Of a DNA stretch of 64,000 nucleotides, positions 1 through 9,203 are shown piece by piece. Made by a program: the position numbers and the translations under genes. The DNA lies in contig CP054837.1 in assembly GCA_028768525.1 (NCBI GenBank), forward strand, positions 3,071,001 to 3,135,000, read 5' to 3'. This stretch comes from Desulfobacter sp. (GTDB lineage: Bacteria; Desulfobacterota; Desulfobacteria; Desulfobacterales; Desulfobacteraceae). How positions within the stretch are numbered: position 1 is the stretch's first letter; the number at the start of each line of letters is the position of its first letter. The notes beneath the pieces were generated by a model. It saw nothing but the letters and a program-made list of their open reading frames with translations, ran no database searches and was not told where the DNA came from.

Positions 1-845
1 GACCGGGTGGCGATTCTCATGGTCTCCACATGGGGGACATCAAGCAGGCCGGATACGGCGGCCTCAAGATTCCTCAGGTTGAGCAGGGGTTCGCCTCCGG
101 TAATGAGGATCTCTTTTATGTCAGGGTTTTCCCCCACCCGGGAAACAGCCGCGGCCACATCCTTTGGGTCCGGTGATTTTTCCTTTCTCAGGCTTTTGTG
201 CTTGCGGAAACAGAACCGGCAGTAGACCGGACAGCGCATGTCAAGAAGGAAGATGGCCCGGTTCCGGTACATCTGCTCCATGAGTCCCTGCTTAAAATGG
301 CCGTCAAAGGTCAGGGTATGTCCTTCCGCACCCAGCTCATCGGTAAAAGGGAGGTATTGGGCGGCAACGGCTTCTGATACCAGGGACTGGCGGATCACAT
401 GCCGTGAAAGCCGCACCGGATACTGGTCCAATACCGCCTGCATGGCACCCCGATTCTCAACAGGAAACCCCGAAGCATTTTCCAATGTTTCGGTCTCTTT
501 TACGGTGAGCAGGGACTGGCTGGGATCATCAGCCTCCAGAATATGGTACAAAAACATCACGGGCAGGCACATTCCATTGACCATGACCTGGGCAGACCGG
601 CCTGCGGAAACCGCCGCCTGAATCTGCTTTCCCACGGCAATGAAAAATCCGGCCGGATCGCCGGCATATCCGGCAAGGGTTAGAAGGCCGTCAAACCGCT
701 GATCCGGTACCATTTCCTTAAAGTGCTGGCCCCATGCCCCTCCCATGAGGGCAGGGGTGCCGTAAACCGCCAGGAACTCCCGTGCCGCTCCGGCCAGGTG
801 CCCTGTATTTTCCGGTAAAAAAAGTCCTCCCGCCACCTTATTCAT
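1..845 (-). CDS. KamA-family radical SAM protein (partial, C-terminus beyond left edge)
   Basis: The minus-strand frame is open from an ATG at 845 to the window edge, giving the first 281 residues. It carries the radical SAM cluster motif CxxxCxxC as RCPVYCRFCFRK (Cys205, Cys209, Cys212), and a glycine-rich ITGGEP motif near residue 250 that contacts S-adenosylmethionine in this family. Together these point to the lysine 2,3-aminomutase/KamA superfamily (4Fe-4S, PLP). About 200 residues precede the first cysteine, more than in classical KamA or EpmB, so the true substrate is uncertain. The start is chosen for the AAGG box six bases upstream; an in-frame stop lies a short way further up. It is 154 bp downstream of the XRE-cupin gene on the same strand and may be controlled by it. 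Confidence 0.8.
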   Translation of the reverse strand, partial: MNKVAGGLFLPENTGHLAGAAREFLAVYGTPALMGGAWGQHFKEMVPDQRFDGLLTLAGYAGDPAGFFIAVGKQIQAAVSAGRSAQVMVNGMCLPVMFLYHILEADDPSQSLLTVKETETLENASGFPVENRGAMQAVLDQYPVRLSRHVIRQSLVSEAVAAQYLPFTDELGAEGHTLTFDGHFKQGLMEQMYRNRAIFLLDMRCPVYCRFCFRKHKSLRKEKSPDPKDVAAAVSRVGENPDIKEILITGGEPLLNLRNLEAAVSGLLDVPHVETMRIATR

Positions 846-999
846 CTGCCTTGCCAATGCTTGTCCTTTCAGCCCTGTTATCCGCCATTACTAAAATTTG
901 GAAGACTACTCCAAATAGTTTAAAATTTCATCTTTTTTTTGCAAAGAGACGCCCGGGACTCAGGCCCTGCCGGTTGGGAAACGCTGGTGGCGCCGACAA

Positions 1000-1611
1000 T
1001 TATTTGGGGGTAACAATGACGATCAGGGACTTGGCAATACCGCCGATCCCGCGCAGGGCATGGGGAATGCTGGAATCAAAATAAAGGCTGTCACCCTTTT
1101 TCAGGTGGTGGACCTGGTCAGCGGTTCTGAACTCCACGATGCCGTCCAGAATAAAATGGAATTCTTCGCCCTTGTGGTCGTTGAACAGGAGGTCTTTTTC
1201 CTCCCTGGGCTCGATTTCCACCACAAAGGGCTCCATCTGTTTGCCCACCATGGGATAGGCCAGGGACTCCCATTTGTAACCGATGCGGTTTTCGTTTTTA
1301 TGGTGGAAGAGTTTTTTTACACCATACCGGTCTTTTTTCCGGACCACCACGATACGGTCGTCCATGTTCTGGTCCTGGAAAAAATGAGAAATCTTCACCC
1401 CCAGGGCCGTGGAAATCTTTATCAGGGTGGCGATGGGCGGTGCGGCAATATTGTTTTCAATCTGTGACAGCAGCGGCTTTGACAGGCCGGTGAGATCTGA
1501 GACTTCCTGAAGGGTTAACGCCCTGTGTTTTCTGAGATTCCGGATTTTATTGCCCAGGTTCAGGGCAGCCACTTCTTCCTTGACCTTGGTTTCCATCTGG
1601 GGGGGGGACAT
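1000..1611 (-). CDS. XRE-family transcriptional regulator with C-terminal cupin domain
   Basis: The 203-residue protein has a lambda-repressor-type helix-turn-helix at about residues 18-73 (the segment LSKPLLSQIENNIAAP is the recognition region) and a cupin_2 beta-barrel at about 105-200 (GEEFHFILDG and SSIPHAL). This is the PuuR/MerR-like XRE-cupin architecture, in which the cupin senses a small ligand and the protein binds DNA as a dimer. It lies upstream of the KamA-like gene on the same strand, a plausible target. The codons just after the start contain an uninterrupted run of nine cytosines on the coding strand (1599-1607); an alternative ATG at 1596 lies just beyond that run. Ligand and targets are unknown. 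Confidence 0.88.
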   Translation of the reverse strand: MSPPQMETKVKEEVAALNLGNKIRNLRKHRALTLQEVSDLTGLSKPLLSQIENNIAAPPIATLIKISTALGVKISHFFQDQNMDDRIVVVRKKDRYGVKKLFHHKNENRIGYKWESLAYPMVGKQMEPFVVEIEPREEKDLLFNDHKGEEFHFILDGIVEFRTADQVHHLKKGDSLYFDSSIPHALRGIGGIAKSLIVIVTPK

Positions 1612-1740
1612 CAGTCAGCCTCTTGTATTAATTTTTAATCACATTTAAAAAATTAAAAAAAAGTTTAGCACGATGAAACTTTCAGATCAAGGCATAGGAG
1701 AAACCATCCGTCAAAAGCCATAGATTTTGTCGGTTGAATG

Positions 1741-2922
1741 CTACTGAATGGCGGACCCGGCAAGCTTATTGTGGGCCTGGATCTGCTGGGAATATCTTTC
1801 CGCCAAAAGATGGAACCCCAGCAAATTCTTTTTACTCACCGGTTTACCGGCGCTGGGCGTCTGTTTCAGCGGATTTACCGGCCGCCCGTTTTTCCGCATG
1901 CGGAAGCAGAGGTGGTATCCCGTGGCCAAACCGGTTTTCCCCACATAGCCGATGACTTCGCCCTGAACCACTTTTCTGCCCTTTTTCATGCCCCTGGCAT
2001 ATTTATTCATATGGAAATAGGAGGTTTCATACCCTGAAAAATGGCGGAGAGTAATTTGGCGGCCGGTGGTTTTATTGTAGTAGATGCTGGTGATCACCCC
2101 ATCGGCCACGGCTTTGATGGGGGTGTTTTTGGGGGCCGCATAATCCACCCCGGGGTGGGCCCTGTACTTTTTCAGAATAGGGTGATAGCGACGGGTTGAA
2201 AACGCAGAGGAAATCCGGGAGTAATTAAGAGGGGCCTTTAAAAAGGCTTTTTCAAGGGAACCTCCGGTTTCGTCGTAGTATCTTTTCCGGCCGGATTCAT
2301 CCTCATGGAGAAAGGCCTTGTAAACGGTGCCCTGGTTGGTAAAGAAGGCGGCCTTGATATCGGCGTATCCGCAGAATTTTCCCTCCCTGAACCGCTTTTC
2401 CACCAGGGCCTCAAATCGGTCACCGGGCTTGATATCCCGGATAAAGTCGATATCCCAGGCAAAAATGTCGGCCAGCCGCCAGGTCAGGGTATTGCGTTCC
2501 CCGGCCCGCTGAACGGCTTCAGCCAGTGAGGTGCGGATTTCCACCGCCACCACTTCGGGTTTAAGATCGTATTTGATGGGTGATTTCGAAACGGCATAAC
2601 CGGCTTTGGTTTTCTCGATCACCAGGCAGTCCCGGGCGTTTATTTCATATTCAAAGGAAACAAATTGTTTATCATCCAGATAAATTTTATAGGGCCGGCC
2701 CTGGCGGATACGTGTCAGGGGGAACACGTCCCTGGCCTGTTTTTCAAGGGACAGAATGGTCTTCAGGGGCAGGTAATCATTAAGAAGAGAGGAGGCCGTG
2801 GCGCCCCGCTGCACCTTCCCGGAAACGCGTTCCAGGGCGGCTGCGGAACCGGCCGATAAAAAAATTACAACAATAAATACAATTATAGCCTGTATTAACC
2901 TGAAGGTACTGCCTGATCTCAT
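1741..2922 (-). CDS. M23-family murein metallopeptidase (MepM/OapA-like), variant zinc site
   Basis: This is a 393-residue exported peptidoglycan peptidase. A hydrophobic N-terminal segment (about 9-29, ending in AGSAAA) is a signal peptide or anchor. An OapA/LysM-like region follows, then a C-terminal LytM/M23 domain. The first zinc motif is intact (HPGVDYAAP, His256 and Asp260). The usual HxH motif reads YHLCFRM, with His337 but Cys339 where the third zinc ligand is normally His. Cysteine could still bind zinc, so activity is possible. The ATG at 2922 is chosen for its AAGGGATAT Shine-Dalgarno; a longer TTG start at 2955 is less likely. It is separated from the oxidoreductase gene upstream by a strong terminator, so it probably has its own promoter. 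Confidence 0.85.
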   Translation of the reverse strand: MRSGSTFRLIQAIIVFIVVIFLSAGSAAALERVSGKVQRGATASSLLNDYLPLKTILSLEKQARDVFPLTRIRQGRPYKIYLDDKQFVSFEYEINARDCLVIEKTKAGYAVSKSPIKYDLKPEVVAVEIRTSLAEAVQRAGERNTLTWRLADIFAWDIDFIRDIKPGDRFEALVEKRFREGKFCGYADIKAAFFTNQGTVYKAFLHEDESGRKRYYDETGGSLEKAFLKAPLNYSRISSAFSTRRYHPILKKYRAHPGVDYAAPKNTPIKAVADGVITSIYYNKTTGRQITLRHFSGYETSYFHMNKYARGMKKGRKVVQGEVIGYVGKTGLATGYHLCFRMRKNGRPVNPLKQTPSAGKPVSKKNLLGFHLLAERYSQQIQAHNKLAGSAIQ

Positions 2923-3038
2923 ATATCCCTTATTAACTGTCTTATTCAACTTCAACCCAATTCAACTCAACCTGGCATGTGCAGGCCAATCCGAGGCAAA
3001 ATAATAAACCCGGCCGCAATAGTAAAGTATTTTTACGC

Positions 3039-3075
3039 AAAAAGGGCCGGAAAACGAATTTTCCGGCCCTTTCCG
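3039..3075 (-). terminator. Rho-independent terminator after the pyruvate oxidoreductase gene
   Basis: Perfect 14-bp inverted repeat (3041-3054 with 3059-3072; arms contain GGGCCGG and CCGGCCC) with a 4-base loop. On the minus strand it is followed by a run of T. It lies 28 bp past the stop codon of the oxidoreductase gene. Confidence 0.9.
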
Positions 3076-3099
3076 GGTTAATTGATCCGGCCTGCAGAA

Positions 3100-6000
3100 T
3101 TATTTATCTGCGTCGGCCATCATCTTGAGCATGGTGTATTTATCGTTCACTTCATCTTCGATCTTGGCTCTGAGCCTCTTGGATTCCTCGGGAAAACTCT
3201 TTTCAAGGGCTGCAAAACGAACCTCGCCGCCCAGGAACTCCTGGAGGGTGCCGTCCGGCGCCTTGTAATCCAGGGTGAAAGGATTCTTTCCGTCCTTGAT
3301 CAACTGGGGATTAAAGCGGTACATGGGCCAGTAACCGGATTCAACGGCCAGCTTGGCTTCCAGCTGGGATTTTCCCATGCCTTTCTTAATGCCCTGGTTG
3401 ATGCAGGGAGCGTAGGCAATAACCAGTGAGGGTCCGGGATAGGCTTCCGCTTCCAGAATGGCCTTCAGAGCCTGATTCTTGTTGGCGCCCATGGAGATCT
3501 GCGCCACGTAGACATAGCCGTAGCTCATCATCATCCGCCCCATATCCTTTTTGCCGATCTTTTTGCCGGTGGCGGCATATTTGGCAATGGCACCGGTGGG
3601 AGTGGCCTTGGAGGACTGGCCGCCGGTGTTGGAGTAGACCTCGGTATCCATGATCAGGATATTGATGTCATCACCGGATGCCAGGACATGGTCCACGCCG
3701 CCGAAGCCGATATCATAGCCCCATCCGTCGCCGCCGAAGATCCAGTGGGATTTTTTCACGAACAGGTCGCGGTCGGCATAAATTTCCTTGAGCATTCCCC
3801 CTTTTTCATCCTTGAGCAGGGATTTCAGGGCATCGCCATACTTTTTGGATTCTGCCGCATCGTCCTTGCCGGCCAGCCAGCCGTCCATGGCCGCTTTCAC
3901 CTCGTCGGAGACACCGGCGTCAATGGCATTCTGCATGGCGGCGGCCAGGGTCTTCCGTCTGGAATTGGTGGCCAGCATCATGCCGTACCCGTATTCAGCC
4001 GCATCCTCAAACAGGGAAGAGGCCCAGGCCGGACCTTCGCCGTCGGCATTGGTGCAATAGGGTGTGGAGGGGGCGGAGCCGCCCCAGATGGAAGAACAGC
4101 CCGTTGCGTTGGCAACGGTCATTCTTTCGCCGAAGAGCTGGGTGATCAGCTTCACATAGGGGGTCTCGCCGCAGCCGGAGCAGGCGCCGGAGAACTCCAG
4201 CAGGGGCTTCCACAGCTGGCTGCCCTTGAGGGTTTCCCGTTTAAGTACATCGGTCTTAAAGGGCACGGAGAGGGAGAACTTATGGTTCACCGCTTCTGCC
4301 TCCACCTGGGTGGCCAGTGGTTTCATCACAAGGGCAGGCGTCTTGGCCGGGCAGATGTCGGCGCAGTTGCCGCAGCCCTGGCAGTCCAGGGGATTAACCT
4401 GCATTCTGAACTTGAACTGGTCCATGCCTTTGCCCTTGCCCTTTTCAGTAATAAAGGTTGCGGGAGCACCGGCCAGTTCCTCCTCGGTGGCCACAATGGG
4501 AATGATGGCCGCATGGGGGCAGACAAATGAGCACTGGTTGCACTGGATGCAGTTTTCAGGGATCCATTCGGGGACGTTGATGGCCACGCCCCGTTTTTCA
4601 TACTGGGCGCTGCCGTTTTCAAAGACACCGTCCACGGAGAATGCGGAGACCGGGAGGTCGTCGCCGCCCTGGGCGTTGATCTTGCGCATGACGTTATCGA
4701 CAAAGGGAGTGGCGGATTCTACCTCAACAGGCTCGGAAACGGCACCGCTCCAGGAATCGGGCACATCGACTTTGACCAGTTTGTCCAGGGTCTTGTCAAC
4801 GGCTTCGATGTTCATGTTGACGATGGCTTCGCCTTTTTTGCCGAACTTCATTTTGATGTCTTCTTTGAGCAGGGCGATGGCTTTTTCAACATCCAGCACA
4901 TTGGCCAGGTTGAAGAAGCAGGTCTGCATGATCATGTTGATCCGGTTGCCCAAGCCCACTTCACCGGCAATCTTCACGGCATCAATATTGTAGAAATTCA
5001 GTTTTTTATCGCAGATGGTCTTGCGCACATCGCCCGGAATGTTCTTTTCCAGGTCCGCAATGGTGGCCCACTCGGAGTTAAGCAGGAAGGTGCCGCCCTC
5101 CTTGATGCCCTTGAGCACATCGTAAAGCTCCACGTAGTTTGACTTGTGGACGGCAACAAAATCCGGATTCTCGATCAGGTAGGTGGATTTGATCTTTACA
5201 TCACCGAACCGCAGATGGGATACGGTGAGGCCGCCGGACTTCTTGGAGTCATAGGCGAAATAACCCTGGGCATACTTGTCGGTATTGTCGCCGATGATCT
5301 TGATGGCGGACTGGTTTGCGCCGACAGTACCGTCGGAACCCAGGCCCCAGAACTTGGCGGCGATGGTGCCGGCGGGGGCGGGATCAAAACCGGTGGTCAC
5401 GTCCAGGGAGGTGTGGGTAACATCATCGACAATGCCCACGGTGAAGTGGTTTTTCGGGGCAATGGCCTTCATGTTGTCATAAACCGCTTTGACCATTGAG
5501 GGGTTGAACTCCTTGGAGGAGAGGCCGTAGCGGCCGCCCACGATCTGGGGGCCTTCGCCGTATTCCATGAAAGCGGTACAGACGTCCTGGTACAGGGGTT
5601 CGCCAATGGCGCCGGGCTCCTTGGTCCGGTCGAGGACGGTGACGGTTTCCACGGTGGCGGGAACGGTCTGGAGGAAGGCTTCGGTATCAAAGGGGCGGTA
5701 GAGCCGGACCTTGATGAGGCCGAGGCGTTCGCCTTCTGTGTTCAGCTTTTCAATGGATTCTTCAATGGCTTCGCAGCCAGACCCCATGGCCACGATGACC
5801 CGGTCGGCTTCGGGATCGCCCACATAGTCGAAGGGTTTGTAATTGCGGCCGGTGAGTTCCCCCACCTTTTTCATGTACTTTTTAACAATGGAGGGCACTT
5901 CCAGATAATACTTATTGGCAGCCTCACGGCCCTGGAAATATATGTCCGGATTCTGGGCGGTGCCGCGGGTGTCCGGATGTTCGGGGTTCAACGCCCTGTC

Positions 6001-6612
6001 TTTAAATTCCCTGTAGGCCTCATAGTTGAACAGTTTGGCCATGTCTTCATATTCGATCATTTCAATCTTCTGGATCTCGTGGGAGGTCCTGAAGCCGTCA
6101 TAGAAATGCAGGAAGGGCACCCGGGCTTCCACGGTGGCCAGATGGGCGACCAGGGCAAGGTCCTGGGCTTCCTGGACGGAAGAAGAGGCCAGCATGGCAA
6201 AACCGGTCTGGCGGGCGGCCATCACGTCCTGGTGATCACCGAAAATGGAGAGGGCGTGGGCGGAAATGGAGCGGGCGGTAACATGAAACACACTGGGGAG
6301 CAGTTCGCCGGATATCTTATACATATTGGGGATCTTGAGCAGAAGTCCCTGGGATGCGGTAAAGGTGGAGGTCATAGCTCCGGCGACAAGGGCGCCGTGG
6401 ACCGCACCGGCCGCACCGGCCTCGGACTGCATCTGCTTGATATCAACGACCTGACCGAAAATATTCTTTCTACCCTTGGCGGCCCAGGAGTCGGCAATCT
6501 CGCCAAGGGGGCTTGAAGGGGTGATCGGATATATGGCGGACACCTCGCTCATGGCATAAGCCACGTGGGTCGCCGCAGTATTTCCGTCAATGGTCTGCAT
6601 TCTTTTTTTCAT
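3100..6612 (-). CDS. nifJ: pyruvate:ferredoxin (flavodoxin) oxidoreductase, single-chain
   Basis: This 1170-residue homodimer-type enzyme oxidatively decarboxylates pyruvate with CoA to acetyl-CoA and CO2, passing electrons to ferredoxin or flavodoxin in the cytoplasm. All domains are in the usual order. The N-terminal pyruvate/TPP domain carries YPITPSSPLGE. Two 4Fe-4S motifs follow at about residues 690-755 (CIQCNQCSFVCP and CQGCGNCADICP). The TPP-binding domain contains CSGCGETPY (about 810), GGDGWGYDIGFGG (about 963) and NTGGQSSKATPTG. Length matches the family. The start at 6612 has an excellent AGAGGTG box; extending upstream to 6717 adds 35 residues not seen in the family. The gene is monocistronic, bounded by a terminator downstream and a divergent intergenic region upstream. 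Confidence 0.97.
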   Translation of the reverse strand: MKKRMQTIDGNTAATHVAYAMSEVSAIYPITPSSPLGEIADSWAAKGRKNIFGQVVDIKQMQSEAGAAGAVHGALVAGAMTSTFTASQGLLLKIPNMYKISGELLPSVFHVTARSISAHALSIFGDHQDVMAARQTGFAMLASSSVQEAQDLALVAHLATVEARVPFLHFYDGFRTSHEIQKIEMIEYEDMAKLFNYEAYREFKDRALNPEHPDTRGTAQNPDIYFQGREAANKYYLEVPSIVKKYMKKVGELTGRNYKPFDYVGDPEADRVIVAMGSGCEAIEESIEKLNTEGERLGLIKVRLYRPFDTEAFLQTVPATVETVTVLDRTKEPGAIGEPLYQDVCTAFMEYGEGPQIVGGRYGLSSKEFNPSMVKAVYDNMKAIAPKNHFTVGIVDDVTHTSLDVTTGFDPAPAGTIAAKFWGLGSDGTVGANQSAIKIIGDNTDKYAQGYFAYDSKKSGGLTVSHLRFGDVKIKSTYLIENPDFVAVHKSNYVELYDVLKGIKEGGTFLLNSEWATIADLEKNIPGDVRKTICDKKLNFYNIDAVKIAGEVGLGNRINMIMQTCFFNLANVLDVEKAIALLKEDIKMKFGKKGEAIVNMNIEAVDKTLDKLVKVDVPDSWSGAVSEPVEVESATPFVDNVMRKINAQGGDDLPVSAFSVDGVFENGSAQYEKRGVAINVPEWIPENCIQCNQCSFVCPHAAIIPIVATEEELAGAPATFITEKGKGKGMDQFKFRMQVNPLDCQGCGNCADICPAKTPALVMKPLATQVEAEAVNHKFSLSVPFKTDVLKRETLKGSQLWKPLLEFSGACSGCGETPYVKLITQLFGERMTVANATGCSSIWGGSAPSTPYCTNADGEGPAWASSLFEDAAEYGYGMMLATNSRRKTLAAAMQNAIDAGVSDEVKAAMDGWLAGKDDAAESKKYGDALKSLLKDEKGGMLKEIYADRDLFVKKSHWIFGGDGWGYDIGFGGVDHVLASGDDINILIMDTEVYSNTGGQSSKATPTGAIAKYAATGKKIGKKDMGRMMMSYGYVYVAQISMGANKNQALKAILEAEAYPGPSLVIAYAPCINQGIKKGMGKSQLEAKLAVESGYWPMYRFNPQLIKDGKNPFTLDYKAPDGTLQEFLGGEVRFAALEKSFPEESKRLRAKIEDEVNDKYTMLKMMADADK

Positions 6613-6969
6613 AGTGTTCACCTCTCGTAAAATAATGAGAACGACATTAATCCCAATATAACCCGCCACATATACAACATATCGCAGGACTTGTAAACAT
6701 GGCGAAAAAACAAGCATTTGTTTATGAATAGAGCAAACTAAATAAATTAAATTTATTTAATAAATAAGCAATCTATTGTTTAAAAACAAAATCCCTGTAT
6801 CACATAATCCGCCCCCAAGGTCAAGATGAAAAATAATAAATAAAATCCTTGAGAACCATTTGCAAATGTGGCATATGCCTCTGTCGTATTTGTTGTAAAT
6901 ACAGACAATTAGGTTGTTACCCAAGTAGCAACACTTATAAAAACCAGACCCAAAAAACGGAGTTGAATT
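6613..6969. other. divergent intergenic region between nifJ and nhaC
   Basis: This 357-bp region has no gene. It separates the two divergently transcribed genes and must contain both promoters. Its middle is very AT-rich, including a near-palindromic stretch of A/T at about 6738-6766. A sigma-70-like promoter for the plus-strand gene is listed separately; no convincing promoter hexamers for the minus strand could be picked by eye. Confidence 0.6.
6914..6941 (+). promoter_or_regulatory. candidate sigma-70 promoter of the NhaC gene
   Basis: A -35 box TTGTTA (6914-6919), 16-bp spacer and -10 box TATAAA (6936-6941) lie 28 bp before the GTG start, leaving room for the GGAG ribosome site at 6959-6962. 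Assigned by similarity to consensus only. Confidence 0.42.
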
Positions 6970-8691
6970 GTGCCTGTTTTAAGACCTAACCTGCGGCTGA
7001 TATTGGCCGCATTTCTCATATGCCTGGCGGCCCCGGCCGCCTTGTTTGCTGCAGATCCGGCCGTGGCGGCCGCCAATGCAGAAAGATTCGGGGTGATGAC
7101 CCTGGTGCCCCCCCTGGTGGCCATTTCCCTGGCCTTCATTTCCAGAAACGTGGTGATCTCCCTGTTCATGGGGATTTTTTCGGGAACCTTTATGCTTTCC
7201 CTGAAAGGCGTTGATATATTCAACGCCGTGGTGGGCGGTTTTTCCATGCTCACCGGCAACATCATCTCTTCCCTGGCCGATTCCTGGAACGCCGGCATCG
7301 TACTCCAGTGCCTGACCATCGGCGGCCTGATCGCCGTGGTGTCAAAAATGGGCGGCACCAAGGCCATTGCCGAAGCCCTGGCCAAACGGGCCAAAACCGC
7401 CGTCTCCACCCAGCTGGTCACCTGGGTCATGGGCCTGCTCATCTTCTTTGACGATTATGCCAACTCCCTCACCGTGGGCCCTATCATGCGGCCGGTAACG
7501 GACAAGATGAAAATCTCCCGGGAAAAATTATCCTTTATTATAGACGCCACCGCCGCCCCCATCGCCGGTATTGCCCTGATTTCCACCTGGGTCGCCTATG
7601 AAGTCGGGCTCATCAAGGACGGGCTGGCAGGTGTCGGCATTGACGCCAACGCCTACGGTGTGTTCGTCGAGACCATCCCCTACAGATTTTACAATATTTT
7701 TATATTGTTTTTCATTGTCGTGACCGCCGTGGCCCTGAAAGAATTCGGCCCCATGCTCAAAGCGGAACAGCGGGCCAGGAAAACCGGTGATGTGGCCGCC
7801 CCCGGTTCCAACCTTTCGGCCTCCCATGACATGAAAGCCATGGAGCCGGATGAGAATATTAAACTCTGCGTCTGGAACGCCATCATCCCCATTTCCACGC
7901 TCATCGTCGGATCATTCCTGGGATTCTATCTCAACGGCAAGGGTGCTATCATGGGCGGAGAAGACAAGGCGCTCATCGCCCTGCTCAACGATTCCCCTTT
8001 TTCATTCACGGCCATGCGGGAAGCCTTCGGTGCCTCGGACGCCTCCATCGTACTCTTCCAGGCCGCCCTCTTTGCCGGGGTGGTGGCCATCCTCATGGGG
8101 GTTGTCAGAAAACTCTTCACCTTTGAAGAGGCAGTGGGCCACTGGGTACAGGGGGTAAAATCCCTGATCATCACCGGCGTCATCCTGCTTTTGGCCTGGT
8201 CGTTGAGCTCTGTAATTAAGGAACTTGGCACCGCCGCATTCCTTATCCAGGTGCTCTCGGATAAGATTCCGACCTTTATCCTGCCCTCCATCATCTTTAT
8301 TCTGGGGTCCTTTATTTCTTTTGCCACGGGCACCTCATACGGCACCATGGGCATTCTCATGCCCCTGGCCATTCCCCTGGCGTATTCAATTTCCCCGGAT
8401 TATGGATATCTGCTTATGAATGTTGGGGCCGTCCTCACCGGCGCTATTTTCGGCGACCACTGCTCGCCCATCTCGGATACCACCATCCTCTCCTCCATGG
8501 GGGCGTCCTGTGACCATATCGACCATGTAAAAACTCAGATCGTTTACGCCTTGAGCGTGGGCGCACTGACAATCATATTTGGATATATCCCGGTGGGACT
8601 TGGACTGCCGGTCTATTTCGTATTGCCCCTGGGCCTTGCGGCTGTGGCCGCAACCGTCCACCTTGCCGGCAAAAAAATAGACCAGATATAA
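6970..8691 (+). CDS. nhaC: NhaC-family Na+/H+ antiporter
   Basis: The 573-residue polytopic inner-membrane protein belongs to the NhaC family of the ion transporter superfamily and probably exchanges Na+ (or an organic acid) for protons. About 11-12 hydrophobic helices are spread along the chain. Typical motifs include FFDDYANSLTVGPIMRP and FGDHCSPISDTTILSS, the latter in the conserved second repeat. The first 28 residues resemble a cleavable signal peptide (LAAPAALFA). Translation begins at a GTG preceded by CGGAG. A strong hairpin terminator follows 26 bp after the stop. Some members of this superfamily carry malate/lactate or amino acids instead, so substrate specificity is not certain. 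Confidence 0.9.
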   Translation: MPVLRPNLRLILAAFLICLAAPAALFAADPAVAAANAERFGVMTLVPPLVAISLAFISRNVVISLFMGIFSGTFMLSLKGVDIFNAVVGGFSMLTGNIISSLADSWNAGIVLQCLTIGGLIAVVSKMGGTKAIAEALAKRAKTAVSTQLVTWVMGLLIFFDDYANSLTVGPIMRPVTDKMKISREKLSFIIDATAAPIAGIALISTWVAYEVGLIKDGLAGVGIDANAYGVFVETIPYRFYNIFILFFIVVTAVALKEFGPMLKAEQRARKTGDVAAPGSNLSASHDMKAMEPDENIKLCVWNAIIPISTLIVGSFLGFYLNGKGAIMGGEDKALIALLNDSPFSFTAMREAFGASDASIVLFQAALFAGVVAILMGVVRKLFTFEEAVGHWVQGVKSLIITGVILLLAWSLSSVIKELGTAAFLIQVLSDKIPTFILPSIIFILGSFISFATGTSYGTMGILMPLAIPLAYSISPDYGYLLMNVGAVLTGAIFGDHCSPISDTTILSSMGASCDHIDHVKTQIVYALSVGALTIIFGYIPVGLGLPVYFVLPLGLAAVAATVHLAGKKIDQI

Positions 8692-8717
8692 TCTATATAT
8701 AATCTAAGATAGTAAAA

Positions 8718-8760
8718 GCTCAGGCCGGTTCACGGAACATGAACCGGCCTGAGCAATTTT
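8718..8760 (+). terminator. bidirectional terminator between nhaC and a convergent small gene
   Basis: Perfect 15-bp inverted repeat (8718-8732 with 8740-8754) with a 7-base loop. AATTTT follows on the plus strand and TTTTA on the minus strand. It lies between two convergent genes and can serve both. Confidence 0.88.
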
Positions 8761-8770
8761 AATGAAACAC

Positions 8771-8998
8771 TTATTTTTTTTTGTAAGTTTTCTTCACTTT
8801 AAAAAAATCCCACACCGCCCAGGGAATCAAAACCCCGCTGAGCACCTTGTTAAACAAGGCATGTTTCTGCATCTCCGGATCCGTGGTAATCCATCCGTCC
8901 CAGAAACACCAGAGGCCGAACCCCATTAACAGGGCCGTAAACACATAGGGGCTCATCTGCGGCGGCCTGGGCGTCTTTTTGTTTTTTTCTTCTGTCAT
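8771..8998 (-). CDS. small two-helix membrane protein
   Basis: This 75-residue protein has a hydrophilic, proline-containing N-terminus (about 1-16), a membrane segment at about 18-36 (rich in Phe, Leu, Gly and Trp) and a second hydrophobic stretch at about 48-64, ending in a lysine-rich tail. The ATG at 8998 is preferred because AAAGGAA precedes it directly; a start at 9088 would add 30 residues and lacks such a site. No family recognised. It is convergent with nhaC and shares its terminator, which does not by itself imply shared function. Confidence 0.7.
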   Translation of the reverse strand: MTEEKNKKTPRPPQMSPYVFTALLMGFGLWCFWDGWITTDPEMQKHALFNKVLSGVLIPWAVWDFFKVKKTYKKK

Positions 8999-9119
8999 TT
9001 CCTTTCCCCCTGAAATTCTCTCCTGAACTAAAGTTTCATAAAATTTATTGAGAATTCCAGTAAACCACAAATTTTTATTCAATGCCACAAGATTTCCTAA
9101 GCAGATAATGTATGGTATC

Positions 9120-9178
9120 TTGAAAACTTAACCTACCTAAGGTATGGTCAGCCAACCGGTGTATCATCCGGATATAAT
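9120..9178 (+). promoter_or_regulatory. candidate promoter region of the coiled-coil/ATPase pair
   Basis: Two overlapping possibilities: TTGAAA (9120-9125) with a 17-bp spacer and TATGGT (9143-9148), and a perfect TATAAT at 9173-9178 without a good -35 box. The coding start follows at 9204. Confidence 0.35.
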
Positions 9179-9203
9179 AGACTGACGGATTAAGACAAAT
9201 GCC

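Noticed and set aside
3688..4993. Long plus-strand open frames antisense to the pyruvate oxidoreductase gene
   Set aside because: They lie entirely inside a certain gene, lack known domains and ribosome sites, and arise from the codon bias of the GC-rich opposite strand.
5977..6516. 179-codon plus-strand frame antisense to nifJ
   Set aside because: Shadow of the real gene; no domain or start signal.
6738..6766. AT-rich near-palindrome considered as an origin or operator
   Set aside because: Only A/T runs; no repeated DnaA boxes or clear operator symmetry.
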